The notes under the pieces are model-generated. The model was not told the origin of the DNA. It made no database searches and saw only the letters and a program-made list of their open reading frames with translations. Position numbers and translations under genes: made by a program. DNA of 64,000 bases from Methanosphaera sp. WGK6. Its GTDB lineage: Archaea; Methanobacteriota; Methanobacteria; Methanobacteriales; Methanobacteriaceae. The stretch lies in the NCBI RefSeq assembly GCF_001729965.1, contig NZ_JRWK01000006.1:49814-113813 (forward strand), in the 5' to 3' direction. Shown piece after piece: positions 37,171 to 48,628 of the stretch. How positions within the stretch are numbered: position 1 is the stretch's first letter; every line of letters starts with the position of its first letter.

Positions 37171-38679
37171 ATGTTTTTCGTGGATAAAATCAAAGAAATT
37201 ATACTTGATATGAGTAATAGTTATCAGTATTATCAGCAACAAAATATCCGACTTAAAAATGAAATGGACAGACAAAATACAATAATTTCAGACATACAAT
37301 TTAATTCTAATAAAATGAGAAATGAAATAAAGTCTGATGAAAAATATATAAAAAAATTATCTGAAAATAAAAGTAGCAATAAATATAGAAACTCTTTAAA
37401 TGATAAAATTAAAACTACAAATAATGAAATCAAAGAATTAAAACTAAAATCATCAGAGATTAATAATACATGTAACTTATTAAAACAGGATATTAAAGAA
37501 AAAAAAGAAATTACAGAGATATTAAAAAATAATACTAATAATCAAGTAGATTCTATTGATTCTCTTGAAGAATATAATTCACAATTAATCAATCTAAATT
37601 CTATTTTTAAAAAAGAAGTATCTATATTGTCAAAAGAAAATGATGTTCTACAAAGAAATTTAGCTGAAAAAACTAAAATTAATCAAGAATATAATAAATT
37701 TTGTGAAAATTGTAAATTATCTATACTTTTACTGGTTTCTAATAATGAACAAGAACTAATAGAAAAATCAATTAATTCTATTTTAAATCAAACAATAGGT
37801 TTTAATAATATTGAGTTAATAATTCTAGTAGATAATTCTAAAAATCAGGACATTCAGAAAACTTTAACAGAATATTCTAGAAAATATCCTAATATTAGGA
37901 TAATGGAATTTAATGATAATGAAAATATATATAATAAAGGAATAACCAATACCTCAACTGATTATATAATGTTTCTAGATTCAAATCATTATTATACAAA
38001 AAAGGCATGTGAAATATTGTATAATAAAATAATCTCCCATAAAGTAGATATTGTGTGTGGAAACTATTTTAACATTACAGAAAATAAGACTTGTAATTTT
38101 AAAAATAATGATTTAAGTTATGAAACAGAATTCAAATCAGTACTTGAAAATATGAAACTACTTGAAATAGGTTCTATACTAACTAAAATATATAAAAAAT
38201 CATTTCTAAAAGAAAATAATATTATATTTTATAATTATAAAACATGTTCTGATTTAATTTTCAATCAAGAAACATTATTTTATGCTAGAGGAATTATACT
38301 CATTGATGAAATAGTTCTTGAATATGAATCTCAAATGGATTCTAAAAGTAATCAAATGAAATTACAAAATACAATAGATTTATTAAAATCATTATTGGAT
38401 GTATATATCTACTTATATAATTTATTTTCTAAATTTTGTCCTGAAAATGATTATTTGGTATTAAACTTATTAAATAATTGGATTATGGATGAATTAAGTA
38501 ATTCTAATTTATATTATGATGAATTTAAGGATTTAATAGTAAATGCAAGATATTTATTTAAACTATTCTTAGATAATAATAACACATTAAAATATGAAAA
38601 ATTAATAAATTTCTATAATTGTGTGGTAACTAATGAATATAAACAAGCCTATTATGAATATCAGAAATTAAAAGTATAA
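37171..38679 (+). CDS. Coiled-coil plus degenerate GT2 domain protein
   Basis: It opens with the short conserved lead DKIKEIILDMSNSYQYYQQQ, then about 140 residues of coiled coil, then a GT2-like domain (about residues 183-440) starting KLSILLLVSNNEQE. The catalytic positions are altered: LVDNSKNQD for VDDxS and FLDSNHYY for DxDD. It is thus probably inactive. It resembles the next gene closely in layout and many residues, so they are duplicates. AGGGAA precedes the ATG. A scaffold role for surface-glycan assembly is possible. Confidence 0.75.
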   Translation: MFFVDKIKEIILDMSNSYQYYQQQNIRLKNEMDRQNTIISDIQFNSNKMRNEIKSDEKYIKKLSENKSSNKYRNSLNDKIKTTNNEIKELKLKSSEINNTCNLLKQDIKEKKEITEILKNNTNNQVDSIDSLEEYNSQLINLNSIFKKEVSILSKENDVLQRNLAEKTKINQEYNKFCENCKLSILLLVSNNEQELIEKSINSILNQTIGFNNIELIILVDNSKNQDIQKTLTEYSRKYPNIRIMEFNDNENIYNKGITNTSTDYIMFLDSNHYYTKKACEILYNKIISHKVDIVCGNYFNITENKTCNFKNNDLSYETEFKSVLENMKLLEIGSILTKIYKKSFLKENNIIFYNYKTCSDLIFNQETLFYARGIILIDEIVLEYESQMDSKSNQMKLQNTIDLLKSLLDVYIYLYNLFSKFCPENDYLVLNLLNNWIMDELSNSNLYYDEFKDLIVNARYLFKLFLDNNNTLKYEKLINFYNCVVTNEYKQAYYEYQKLKV

Positions 38680-38896
38680 ATTCATTCATTTGTTTTAATG
38701 TTTTTTATTTATATAATTTTTTTAGTGAATTATACTTTAATTTTAATTTATTTTAGATAAATCCAACTTCTCACCTATTTTTTTCCAATGTTTTATCTAT
38801 TAAAAAACAATTAATTTATTACTAAATAATGATAAATATTTTATTAATTAATTAAAAAATTTTAATTTTTAATCATACTAAATTTCAGGTATACTT

Positions 38897-40432
38897 ATGT
38901 CATTCACAGATAAACTTAAAAATTCAATAGTTAATAAAAGTAATAGTTACAAATTTTATAAAAATAATTATAATGTGTTTATTAAGGATATAGATAATAA
39001 AAATAAACAAATTATTAGTCTTCAAAATAATAATAAATTACTTATCAATGAAACTAATAAGAATAAATCTAAAATTAATTCGTTAGAAAAGCAGAATAAA
39101 AAAGATTTGGATAAAATTAATTCGTTAGAAAAAAAACAGGAAAATAATAATAAACTTATCAAGGAACTTGAAACAAAAAATAGTGAATTAAGTAATAATA
39201 TCACTTCTTTAGAATATGATAGTGATAAATATGCTGAACTTATTCAATTATTAAGAGAAACTAGTGATGATAATGTTAAAATTATTCATTCATTAAAAGA
39301 AGATAATTCTAATCTAATTAATTTGAATTTAAGTTTAGAAAATGAGAAATTAAAATTATATCATGAAAATGAAGAATTACTCAAACAAACAAAGAAAATA
39401 TCTGAAATTAATAATGAATATTCTAGAAGAATTTGTGAAAATTGTAAATTATCTGTGATTATGCCAATATTCAATGCTGAAATTGAGCATCTAGAACGAT
39501 CAATAGGTTCTGTGATGAATCAAACCATTGGATTTAATAATATTGAATTAATACTTGTAGATGATGCTTCTACTAAACAAGAAACTATTGATTTTATAAT
39601 AAATAAAGCCAATATATATCCTAATATTAAAGTAATATTACTTGAAGAAAACATGGGTCCTGGAAATGCTCGTAATAAAGGAATAGAAAATGCATCAACA
39701 GATTACATAACCTTTTTAGACCATGATGATTATTATACAAAAAATGCATGTGAAATACTATATAATAATATAATAAATGATAATGTGGATGTAGTTAGTG
39801 GAAATTATATTAATATTACTCAACGCAATGGTGAAAAAATTCAATGGACTAATTTAGGTTTAGAATATAAAACTAAAGTTAACTCAGTACTTGAAAATAT
39901 AGATTTATTAAAACTATCTCCTTCAATCTGGACTAAAATATATAGAAAATCATTCCTCAAAGAAAATAATATTGAATTTTTAGGATATAAATCAGGACAA
40001 GATTTAATTTTTAGTCAAGAAGCATTATTTCATGCAAATGGAATTATATTTATTGATGAAGTAATTGTAGAATATGAAATAAGGAAAGGTGATGGAACAT
40101 CCAAATCTTTGTCAGTATTTAATACTAAGGAAATATTGGTTGATTTAATGAAAGTTCATACTAAATCATATGATTTATTTTCAGAATTTTATCCTGAAAA
40201 TAGGTATGTACCATTAAATGCAGTAAATTACTTAATCACTAAAAGAATACGTCTATCTAATTTAAATTATGATGATTTTAAGGACGTTGTGGTAAGTGCA
40301 AATCGTTTATTTAAATTATTCTTAGCTTGTGATAAAACAGTAAAATATGATTCATTGTATAATTTTTATAATCATGTAGCAAATGAACAATATGATTCTG
40401 CATATCATGAATATTTAAAGTTACGAAAATAA
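38897..40432 (+). CDS. Coiled-coil plus GT2 glycosyltransferase
   Basis: The lead SFTDKLKNSIVNKSNSYKFYKNNY is shared with both neighbours. A coiled coil of about 150 residues with two SLEK-type repeats follows. The GT2 domain (about residues 190-440) is intact: KLSVIMPIFNAEIEHLERSI, LVDDASTKQET and FLDHDDYYTK. It likely transfers a sugar in surface-glycan synthesis, with the coil as an oligomer or partner surface. AGGT lies upstream of the ATG. Confidence 0.85.
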   Translation: MSFTDKLKNSIVNKSNSYKFYKNNYNVFIKDIDNKNKQIISLQNNNKLLINETNKNKSKINSLEKQNKKDLDKINSLEKKQENNNKLIKELETKNSELSNNITSLEYDSDKYAELIQLLRETSDDNVKIIHSLKEDNSNLINLNLSLENEKLKLYHENEELLKQTKKISEINNEYSRRICENCKLSVIMPIFNAEIEHLERSIGSVMNQTIGFNNIELILVDDASTKQETIDFIINKANIYPNIKVILLEENMGPGNARNKGIENASTDYITFLDHDDYYTKNACEILYNNIINDNVDVVSGNYINITQRNGEKIQWTNLGLEYKTKVNSVLENIDLLKLSPSIWTKIYRKSFLKENNIEFLGYKSGQDLIFSQEALFHANGIIFIDEVIVEYEIRKGDGTSKSLSVFNTKEILVDLMKVHTKSYDLFSEFYPENRYVPLNAVNYLITKRIRLSNLNYDDFKDVVVSANRLFKLFLACDKTVKYDSLYNFYNHVANEQYDSAYHEYLKLRK

Positions 40433-40461
40433 CTATTTTATTATAATATGAGGTGTAATTC

Positions 40462-40947
40462 ATGTCATTTATTGATAAAATTAAAGAAAAATTAATAAGT
40501 AAGAGTAATAGTTATAATTTTTATAAAACAAATTATAATATACTTAAATTAGAGTTAGATGAAAATAAAAAGATAATGCATAATTTAATTCAAGAAAATA
40601 ATAATTATAAAATGATAAAATCTGAATTAAATGAAATTAAAAAAATAAATCAAGATTTAACCCAGCAAATCAGTGGTTTAGAAAAAGAAAATGCAGTATT
40701 ATATAATGAAAATAAACTTCTAATTAAAGAAAATAGAAAACAATTTAAAGTTGATGAAAGACAAAGTCAAATATTAAAAGAATTGATTAAAATTAATGAA
40801 ACATTAAAAGATAATTTTAATAATTTTAATGAAAAAAATAATGAGTTAAATAAAAAAATTGAATATGATAATGTTATATCTTCAAATAATTATAAAAATA
40901 TAGAATTACTTACTAATAAAATACAATCAGATTTAGAAAAAATTTGA
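40462..40947 (+). CDS. Coiled-coil protein, GT-less paralogue
   Basis: The N-terminus SFIDKIKEKLISKSNSYNFYKTNYN matches the lead of the two preceding proteins. The rest is Lys/Glu/Asn-rich coiled coil, and the frame stops before any GT domain. GAGGTG with good spacing precedes the ATG, so it appears to be expressed. It could be a truncated copy or a partner that assembles with the longer coils. Confidence 0.7.
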   Translation: MSFIDKIKEKLISKSNSYNFYKTNYNILKLELDENKKIMHNLIQENNNYKMIKSELNEIKKINQDLTQQISGLEKENAVLYNENKLLIKENRKQFKVDERQSQILKELIKINETLKDNFNNFNEKNNELNKKIEYDNVISSNNYKNIELLTNKIQSDLEKI

Positions 40948-41007
40948 AAATTATTTTAAATATTACTTTTTAATTTAAAAATATTATTTCCTATTATTCT
41001 TATTTTC

Positions 41008-42942
41008 CTACTTATTATTAATTATTTTAAGAAATTCATCATGATTTTCAGTTATAAGTATGTTTTTCATATATTGTTTATTAATTTTATTTAAGTTATC
41101 TTCTAAATCTTTTTCTAATTCATGTTCATTAATTAATTTGTAGAAAAATTCTTTTTCTTTTTTATAATAGGTATGTCTATATTTTTCATTAATAACATCA
41201 TATCTATATCTAAAGAAATTCACAATATAATTTAAAACAGATGATTTATATTCTGGATAAAATCCATTATTTAAGAATACTTCTAATATCTGATAACTTA
41301 TATCAACAGAACCTAGAACAAATGGACCATCATTAGTTGTTATAGATCCTTGACGTCTAAGTCTATTATAGAAATGATTATCAACAATACCCATACGTTT
41401 TGCTTCAAAGAAAACATGATAGAAGAATGGATTATCTTCATGAATTATATTTTCTGGAAATTTAGCATTTATATTTTCTAAGAAGTTTCTTGAATATAAT
41501 TTATTCACTGCACACACAGCTAATTTAAATATATCTGCAGCTGGAACATCTTTATATGTAAATATTTTATTTTTAAATTTATCCAGTTGATTTAAATCAT
41601 AATACTCCTGAGTATAATATTTATTTTCTAAATCATCATAATTAATTAATTTATACATTAAAACATCCAATTTATTTTCCTTGGAGTAGTCATACAATGT
41701 TTTAAGAGTATTTTTGTCTAACCAGTCATCTGAATCAATAAATATGACATATTCTCCAGTAGCATGGGCTAAACCCACATTACGTGAAGCACCAAGTCCT
41801 TTATTTTCTTTATTTTCTATGAGTTTTACACGTTCATCTTTTTCAACAAAATATTTAATAATCTCTTTAGATGAATCGGGTGAACAATCTTCTACACAAA
41901 TTATTTCAATTCTATCTAGTGTTTGATTTATTATACTATTTAAACATAAAGTTAAATATCTTTCAACATTATATACAGGAATAATAACGGACACAGCATA
42001 TTTATGAGTTTCATAAGCTTTTTTACTTAGGTTATCTATTGAATTTTTTATTTTATTATATCTTTTTTCAGAATATGTATTTTTACAATATTCATCTAAT
42101 TCATTTAGCATTTCATTAAATTTATTTAATTGTTCTTCATTGTTAATTTCTATAGGAATTTCTCTTTTTTCTAATTTAATAAATTCATTTATAACATCAT
42201 CAATTAATTTATCAAATTGATCTTCTTTTAAATAAATTAATGTTTCATAAAATGATTTAGAATATGCTAAGAATTTGTCAAATGTTGTTAATTTATTTTC
42301 TAAGGGTATTCTGTATGCATAACTAGTTACTGGGACATGTACAAAGTAGTCTATATTATTAAGAATATTTGCTAAAAATGCCGTATCTTGACCTCTTTTT
42401 AAATTAGGAAATCTAATATTTTTGTCAGTGAATAATTCTTTTTTAAATATATTTCTATAAAAGTACCAGGGCATTCCATATGCATCTGATTTATATATTT
42501 TTAATTCATCTGTTTGTGGAAAACGTCCATTTCCATAGTGAATTTTATAGTTTTTTTCATCTTCAATATATTCTTCAAATTGAATATTTCCTCTTACTAG
42601 TGAAGCATTATATTCCTGAGCTATGTCTAATAGTTTTTCAAGAGACTTATCATCGGGAAAATAATCATCAGAGTCTAAAAATGCAATATATTCTCCTTGT
42701 GCAACATCAAGACCTAAATTTCTACAAGCACCAGATCCTGAATTTTTCTTCATCTGATATGGTTTTACTCGTGAATCATTTAGAGCATACCATCTAACCT
42801 TATCATAACTAATGTCGCTAGAACAGTCATCAACACAAATTACTTCATAATCAGTTATACTCTGATTCAAAACGGATTTAAGACAGTAATCTATATGGTC
42901 TTTATCATTGTATACAGGTATTATAATTGATAATAATGTCAT
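41008..42942 (-). CDS. Two-domain GT2 glycosyltransferase
   Basis: Two complete GT2 domains: LSIIIPVYNDKDHIDYCLKS with CVDDCSSDIS and FLDSDDYF, then from about residue 317 VSVIIPVYNVERYLTLCLNS with CVEDCSPDSS and FIDSDDWL. Both keep the acidic motifs, so both may be active and add alternate sugars. A helical segment links them. It has GGGAGAT before the ATG. It converges with the coiled-coil gene. Confidence 0.9.
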   Translation of the reverse strand: MTLLSIIIPVYNDKDHIDYCLKSVLNQSITDYEVICVDDCSSDISYDKVRWYALNDSRVKPYQMKKNSGSGACRNLGLDVAQGEYIAFLDSDDYFPDDKSLEKLLDIAQEYNASLVRGNIQFEEYIEDEKNYKIHYGNGRFPQTDELKIYKSDAYGMPWYFYRNIFKKELFTDKNIRFPNLKRGQDTAFLANILNNIDYFVHVPVTSYAYRIPLENKLTTFDKFLAYSKSFYETLIYLKEDQFDKLIDDVINEFIKLEKREIPIEINNEEQLNKFNEMLNELDEYCKNTYSEKRYNKIKNSIDNLSKKAYETHKYAVSVIIPVYNVERYLTLCLNSIINQTLDRIEIICVEDCSPDSSKEIIKYFVEKDERVKLIENKENKGLGASRNVGLAHATGEYVIFIDSDDWLDKNTLKTLYDYSKENKLDVLMYKLINYDDLENKYYTQEYYDLNQLDKFKNKIFTYKDVPAADIFKLAVCAVNKLYSRNFLENINAKFPENIIHEDNPFFYHVFFEAKRMGIVDNHFYNRLRRQGSITTNDGPFVLGSVDISYQILEVFLNNGFYPEYKSSVLNYIVNFFRYRYDVINEKYRHTYYKKEKEFFYKLINEHELEKDLEDNLNKINKQYMKNILITENHDEFLKIINNK

Positions 42943-43462
42943 GAAATCTCCCTTAAATATACTTGGTTTCTAAATATTGTGGATAGATAATGAAAATATA
43001 GTTCTTTTCGAAAAATTTAAACCATATGAATTATAATTTAAGATAATGACTAGCCACACAACAAAGTAAACTAGATAGAAATAAATCATCCATATCAAAA
43101 AAATAACTTAGAAACTATCTCAAATAAATGGTATAAAAGTTTAGAGATAAACTATAAATTTTATTTTAAAATATAATATAAATATTACCTTTAATTTTAA
43201 AAGTTTTAATACAATATTTATTATTTTGAATATATGTATATTTAGGATATTTTTTAAAAAAATAATTTTAGTAATTTTGTTATATTTTTAGTACTTATTT
43301 GCTTATTTTATTATTGTTAGATAAATAAAATTATATTCTATTTTTAACATATAGTATATTATATAATGCAGATTTATCATTTGATTTGATTTTTTCATAA
43401 ATTTCTTATCATAATTGATATTTTTTTATTTTTATTAACATAATTTAGGAGATACATATTAA
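42943..43462. other. Divergent intergenic region
   Basis: About 520 AT-rich bases between a GT2 gene and valS. A TATATAATGCA sequence about 100 bases before valS may be its TATA box. No open frame, RNA gene or riboswitch is evident. Confidence 0.4.
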
Positions 43463-46099
43463 ATGAGTAATAATGATATTCCAAAGGATTATGATCACAC
43501 TAGTGAGGAAAAATTACAAGATTTATGGCAAAATGACAATACTTACCGTTTTATAGGTGATGGTACAAGACCTACATATATTATTGATACACCACCACCA
43601 TATCCAACAGGAAAACTTCATATGGGGCACGTTTTAAACTGGGTTTACATGGATATTATAGCTCGTTATAAACGTATGAATAATTTTGATGTTTTATTCC
43701 CTCAAGGATGGGATTGTCATGGATTACCTACTGAGGTAAAAGTAGAAGAAATACATGATATTAAGAAGAATGATGTTTCTAGAGAAACATTCCGTGACTA
43801 TTGTATTGATTTAACTCATGAAAATATTGAAAAAATGAGAATTCAAATGCGTAAAATGGGTTATTCACAAGACTGGGATCATGAATATATAACAATGCTT
43901 CCAGAAAATAAGAAAAGAACACAATTATCATTCCTTAAATTATATGACCAGGATATGATTTATCAAGATATTCATCCAATTAATTGGTGTCCTCGTTGTG
44001 AAACAGCAATAGCATTTGCAGAAGTTGAATATAAAGATAATACTACAAAATTAAATTATGTTAATTTCCCTGCAGCAGATGGGTCTGGTAATGCAACTAT
44101 TGCAACAACAAGACCTGAATTATTATGTGCATGTGTTGCTATTGTAGTACATCCTGACGATGAAAGATACACCCAACTTCATGGTAAAACAATTAAACTT
44201 CCATTATATGATAGGGAAGTTAATGTTATCACTGATAAAAAAGTTGAACCTGAGTATGGTACTGGAGTAGTAATGATTTGTACATTTGGGGATAAAACTG
44301 ATGTTGAATGGGTAACAACATACAATCTTGATATAATTGATGCAATTGATGAAAAAGGAGACATGCTTGAAGTAGCGGGTAAATATGCGGGTATGTCTAT
44401 TAAAGAATGTCGTAATGCAATAATTACTGATTTAAAAGATGAAGGGTTCCTTATCAAACAAGAAGATGTAGACCAAAATGTAGGTTTATGTTGGAGATGT
44501 AAAACTCCTATTGAAATAATGACTAAAAAACAATGGTTTGTAGCAGTTAAAAAAATGACTGATGATATCATTGAACAAGCAAGTAGTATGAGATGGATAC
44601 CTGACCATATGTATCAAAGATTAGAAAACTGGGCAAATAGTATGGATTGGGACTGGTGTATTTCAAGACAAAGAATATTTGCAACACCAATACCTGTATG
44701 GTACTGTGATGACTGTCATAATGTAGTACTTCCAAGTGAAGAACAATTACCAGTAGATCCAACAATAGACCAACCAGACCATGCATGTGACTGTGGATGT
44801 ACACACTTTACAGCAGAAGAAGATGTTTTAGATACATGGATGGATAGTTCAATTACTCCATTAACAATAGCTAACTGGCCAAATCCTGGATGGGAAAAAG
44901 TATATCCATCAACACTAAGATCACAAGGACATGATATCATCAGAACATGGGCATTCTACACAATACTTAGATGTTATGCACTAACAGGTGAAAAACCATT
45001 TGATGAATTAGTAATAAATGGTATGGTATTTGGTGAAGATGGACATAAAATGAGTAAATCCTTAGGAAATGTGATAGCTCCAGAAGAAGTTATTGATGAA
45101 TATGGTGCAGATGCACTAAGATTATGGTCTGCTAACAGTGTACCTGGAGCAGATGTTCCATTTGGTTGGAAAGATATTAAACATGCATATAAATTCCTAC
45201 GTAAATTCTGGAATGCATTTAGATTTATTAGTATGCACTTAGATGATAATGTTCCAACACAACTAAGTGGAGATAATATAATTGATAAATGGATTTTATC
45301 AAAACTAAACAGATTAAATAAAACAGTGACAGAATCTTTTGAAGAATATAACTTTGCAAATGCTGAACAAGCAATATATGACTTTGTATGGCATGATTTC
45401 TGTGATGAATATATTGAAGCTGTAAAATACAGATTATATGAAGATATAGAATCTACAGATGATGCTAAATACACACTTAAAAAAGTAATTGAAACAGTAT
45501 TAGCATTAATGGCTCCAATAACTCCATTCTTCTCAGATAATGTTAGTCAATATTTAGGAAAATCATCACTTGAATTACATCAAGGAGGATGGCCTGAAAT
45601 TGATGAAACAGCAATTAGTGATGATATTGAACTTATAGGAAGCTATGCAATTGATATAATTGATGAATTAAGACGATACAAATCATCTCATGGAATACCA
45701 TTAAATCAATTACTATCAACAGTTAATATATACACAGATGATGTTGAAAAAGTTGAATTCACGATTGAAGATATTAAAAACACAAATAAAGTAGAAAATA
45801 TCACAGTTCAAAGTGGAAAACCTGATTTACATGAAAAAGTTATTGCAATGGAACCTGTTATGAGTAAAGTAGGACCAGAATTCAAACAAAATGCTAAAAA
45901 AATTATTGATTATATAACAAATAATAATCCTGAAGAAATAGCTCAAATACTAGCTAAAGAGGGTGAAGTAAAAGTTGGTGATGTATCATTTACATCAGAA
46001 CATGTAACTACTGAATCTGAATTAGTAAGTAAAACAGGAAAAGTTGTAGATATTTTAAGAACTGAAAAACAAGACATACTTCTTGAAGTTCAGCAATAA
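43463..46099 (+). CDS. valS: Valine--tRNA ligase
   Basis: A class I synthetase of 878 residues. The HIGH-type motif is in [17 protein letters not shown] and the KMSKS motif in [18 protein letters not shown]. The editing domain ([22 protein letters not shown]) and zinc-type Cys pairs (CPRCE, CWRC, CDDCH, CDCGC) are present. AGGAGAT lies before the ATG. Probably followed by aroA and nth in the same direction with short spacers. Confidence 0.97.
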   Translation: MSNNDIPKDYDHTSEEKLQDLWQNDNTYRFIGDGTRPTYIIDTPPPYPTGKLHMGHVLNWVYMDIIARYKRMNNFDVLFPQGWDCHGLPTEVKVEEIHDIKKNDVSRETFRDYCIDLTHENIEKMRIQMRKMGYSQDWDHEYITMLPENKKRTQLSFLKLYDQDMIYQDIHPINWCPRCETAIAFAEVEYKDNTTKLNYVNFPAADGSGNATIATTRPELLCACVAIVVHPDDERYTQLHGKTIKLPLYDREVNVITDKKVEPEYGTGVVMICTFGDKTDVEWVTTYNLDIIDAIDEKGDMLEVAGKYAGMSIKECRNAIITDLKDEGFLIKQEDVDQNVGLCWRCKTPIEIMTKKQWFVAVKKMTDDIIEQASSMRWIPDHMYQRLENWANSMDWDWCISRQRIFATPIPVWYCDDCHNVVLPSEEQLPVDPTIDQPDHACDCGCTHFTAEEDVLDTWMDSSITPLTIANWPNPGWEKVYPSTLRSQGHDIIRTWAFYTILRCYALTGEKPFDELVINGMVFGEDGHKMSKSLGNVIAPEEVIDEYGADALRLWSANSVPGADVPFGWKDIKHAYKFLRKFWNAFRFISMHLDDNVPTQLSGDNIIDKWILSKLNRLNKTVTESFEEYNFANAEQAIYDFVWHDFCDEYIEAVKYRLYEDIESTDDAKYTLKKVIETVLALMAPITPFFSDNVSQYLGKSSLELHQGGWPEIDETAISDDIELIGSYAIDIIDELRRYKSSHGIPLNQLLSTVNIYTDDVEKVEFTIEDIKNTNKVENITVQSGKPDLHEKVIAMEPVMSKVGPEFKQNAKKIIDYITNNNPEEIAQILAKEGEVKVGDVSFTSEHVTTESELVSKTGKVVDILRTEKQDILLEVQQ

Positions 46100-46161
46100 A
46101 AAAAAATATTTATAAAACTTTTCATATCTTTTTTATATTTTTAAAAAGGAGCATAATAAAT

Positions 46162-47439
46162 ATGGATTTACAAGTTGAAAAAATAGATAAAATTTCTGGA
46201 AGTATCAAAGCTCCAGCATCAAAAAGTTATTCGCATCGTGCATTCATAGCAGCAGCATTAGCAGAAGGTCAATCAATATTAAGAGATCCATTATATTCTG
46301 AAGATACTCTTGCAACACTTGAAGCCTGTGAACAATTAGGTGCATTATTTCAAAGATATCCTGATAAATGCATAGTACAAGGTACTGCTGGGTATATAAG
46401 AACACCTGAAAACATAATTGATGTAAAAAATTCAGGTACAAGTGTACGTGTATTAAGTAGTGTAGCAGCAATAGCACCAAGAGCAAATTATACAATATTC
46501 ACAGGTGATGAATCTCTAAGAAAAAGACCAATGCAAGATTTAATGGATGCTCTTAAAAACTTAGGTGTAGAAATACACTCATCACAAAGTAATGGAACAC
46601 CTCCAATAATAGTAAAGGGAGGATTTGATGGTGGAGAAACAGATATTAAAGGAAATGTAAGTAGTCAATTTATTTCATCAATACTAATGGCATCACCTTA
46701 TTCTAAACGTCCAGTAACATTAAATGTTAAAGGAACATTTGTATCTAAACCTTATGTAAACATGACATTAGATGTAATGAGTAAATTTGGAATAGAATTT
46801 GAATATGATACAACTAATATACCAGAATACTCCTCATATTATATTGAACCACAAACATATGAATGTGTAGACTACACTATTGAAGGGGATTATTCTTCTG
46901 CTTCATACATACTTGCAGCAGCAGCAATGATACCATCCAACATAACAATTAAAAACTTATACAAGGAATCTATGCAGGGTGATAAAATAATTGTGGATAT
47001 TATCCAAAAAATGGGTGCAAAAGTAGAAATTGATGAGGGTGAAGTTCATATTGAAAGTGATGGTAACTTAAAATCTTTTGATATAAATCTAGAAAATGCT
47101 CCAGATTTATTACCAACAGTAGCAGTTCTCATGGCACAAGCAGAAGGAACATCTAAAATAACAGGTGTGGAACATGCACGTTTTAAGGAAACAGACCGTG
47201 TACATAACTGTGCAATTGAATTAAAAAATGTTGGGGTTGATGTTGAAGAATTACGTGATGGATTAATCATTAAAGGAAATCCAACTGGAGGACATGTGGA
47301 TTCTCACATGGATCATAGAATGGTAATGGCATTTTATGTACTTGGACTTAAAATAGGACATATAACTATAAAAGATGCTGCATGTTACGATATTTCTTTC
47401 CCTAATTTCTTAGAAGTAATGAATAAAATCACAGAATAG
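46162..47439 (+). CDS. aroA: 3-phosphoshikimate 1-carboxyvinyltransferase (EPSP synthase)
   Basis: Sixth step of the shikimate pathway, leading to aromatic amino acids. [58 protein letters not shown] and RFKETDR with DHRMVMAF are the family signatures. Length 425 is normal. AAAGGAGC lies before the ATG. The nth gene starts nine bases after the stop. Confidence 0.97.
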   Translation: MDLQVEKIDKISGSIKAPASKSYSHRAFIAAALAEGQSILRDPLYSEDTLATLEACEQLGALFQRYPDKCIVQGTAGYIRTPENIIDVKNSGTSVRVLSSVAAIAPRANYTIFTGDESLRKRPMQDLMDALKNLGVEIHSSQSNGTPPIIVKGGFDGGETDIKGNVSSQFISSILMASPYSKRPVTLNVKGTFVSKPYVNMTLDVMSKFGIEFEYDTTNIPEYSSYYIEPQTYECVDYTIEGDYSSASYILAAAAMIPSNITIKNLYKESMQGDKIIVDIIQKMGAKVEIDEGEVHIESDGNLKSFDINLENAPDLLPTVAVLMAQAEGTSKITGVEHARFKETDRVHNCAIELKNVGVDVEELRDGLIIKGNPTGGHVDSHMDHRMVMAFYVLGLKIGHITIKDAACYDISFPNFLEVMNKITE

Positions 47440-47447
47440 GTGATGAT

Positions 47448-48107
47448 ATGGTTAAAGAAAGTATGAAAGGTAATTTTACAGAAGAAGAAATGAAGTTTAT
47501 TATAGATGAACTTGAAAAAATATTTGTAAGAAGAACCTTTGAAGATCAAACACCATACGAAGTACTTATTAGAACAATTCTCTCACAACGTACACGTGAT
47601 GAAAATACAGATAAAGCAACAGAAAAACTTTTCAGTGTTTATAAAACCATGGACGAAGTTGCTGAAGCTCCTGTAGAAAAAATTGCAGAACTAGTTAAAC
47701 AGGCAGGTTTTTACAATGTAAAAGCAGGTAGAATAAAAGAAGTATCTAATATATTATTAGATGAATATGATGGTATTGTACCAGATACTATTGAAGAATT
47801 AATTAAATTACCTGGAGTTGGAAGAAAAACAGCAAACTGTGTTTTAGTATTTGGTTTTCAAGAAGATGCTATACCTGTAGATGTTCATGTTCATAGAATT
47901 TCAAATAGATTAGGCTTAGTTCATACTAAAGAACCTGAAGAAACAGAAGAAGTTCTTAGAGAAATACTACCTAAAGAATATTGGCTGCCTCTTAATGATT
48001 TAATGGTACAATTTGGTCAAAATATATGCAAACCAATTAATCCTCAACACATGGAATGTCCATTTACTAATATTTGTGAATTATATAATTCTGAAGAAAG
48101 TATTTAA
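47448..48107 (+). CDS. nth: Endonuclease III
   Basis: A base-excision DNA glycosylase/AP lyase. It has the helix-hairpin-helix [12 protein letters not shown] with catalytic Lys127 and IPVDVHVHR with Asp145. The cluster region reads C194-x6-H201-x2-C204-x5-C210. The usual pattern is C-x6-C-x2-C-x5-C, so His replaces the second Cys (see findings). GGTGATGAT precedes the ATG and the aroA stop is nine bases upstream, so these are co-transcribed. Confidence 0.95.
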   Translation: MVKESMKGNFTEEEMKFIIDELEKIFVRRTFEDQTPYEVLIRTILSQRTRDENTDKATEKLFSVYKTMDEVAEAPVEKIAELVKQAGFYNVKAGRIKEVSNILLDEYDGIVPDTIEELIKLPGVGRKTANCVLVFGFQEDAIPVDVHVHRISNRLGLVHTKEPEETEEVLREILPKEYWLPLNDLMVQFGQNICKPINPQHMECPFTNICELYNSEESI

Positions 48108-48388
48108 CAAATTTTCTTTATTTCTTTTTAAAAATTAATAATTATCCTCCAAAAATAACTTTATTATTATAAACTTAATCGAAACACTATTTTTCAAAAA
48201 AAGAATTATATAAAATTTTAAAATTATAAAACTCTGAAGAAAAGAGCAATGATTAATATAATGAATATTATATTGAAATATTACTAATTAAAAAATTAGA
48301 TTAATTATTCCTTTTTTAAAAATAAATATAATCTACTAAAATATTAATAAATAGGATGAATAAAAAATAAATAAAGGAGTTGAAAACA

Positions 48389-48628
48389 ATGACTTTAAAT
48401 TGTGAAACAATAGATCTCAAATTAGGTAGTAAGGGTAGTGAAGTAAAAGAGCTACAAGAAATTCTCAAATACAAGGGATACTACAAACGAGAAGTGGATG
48501 GTGATTATGGGGAATATACAGAACAAGCAGTTAAAGAATTACAAGAAAATCAGGGAAATAGTCCTGATGGATGGTTTGGACCAAAAACATGCAAAAAAAA
48601 TGAATCAAGAAAACACTTCAACAAGTAA
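48389..48628 (+). CDS. Peptidoglycan-binding-like domain, N-terminal part of a broken wall hydrolase
   Basis: LKLGSKGSEVKELQEILKYKGYY and EYTEQAVKELQENQG followed by DGWFGPKTC form a PG_binding_1-type domain. The frame then ends 10 codons after an A8 run at 48593-48600. The +1 frame from that run codes a C71-type peptidase, so this is the binding domain of one protein. AAGGAG suits the ATG at 48389 rather than the TTG nine bases earlier. It probably fixes the enzyme to wall polymer. Confidence 0.75.
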   Translation: MTLNCETIDLKLGSKGSEVKELQEILKYKGYYKREVDGDYGEYTEQAVKELQENQGNSPDGWFGPKTCKKNESRKHFNK

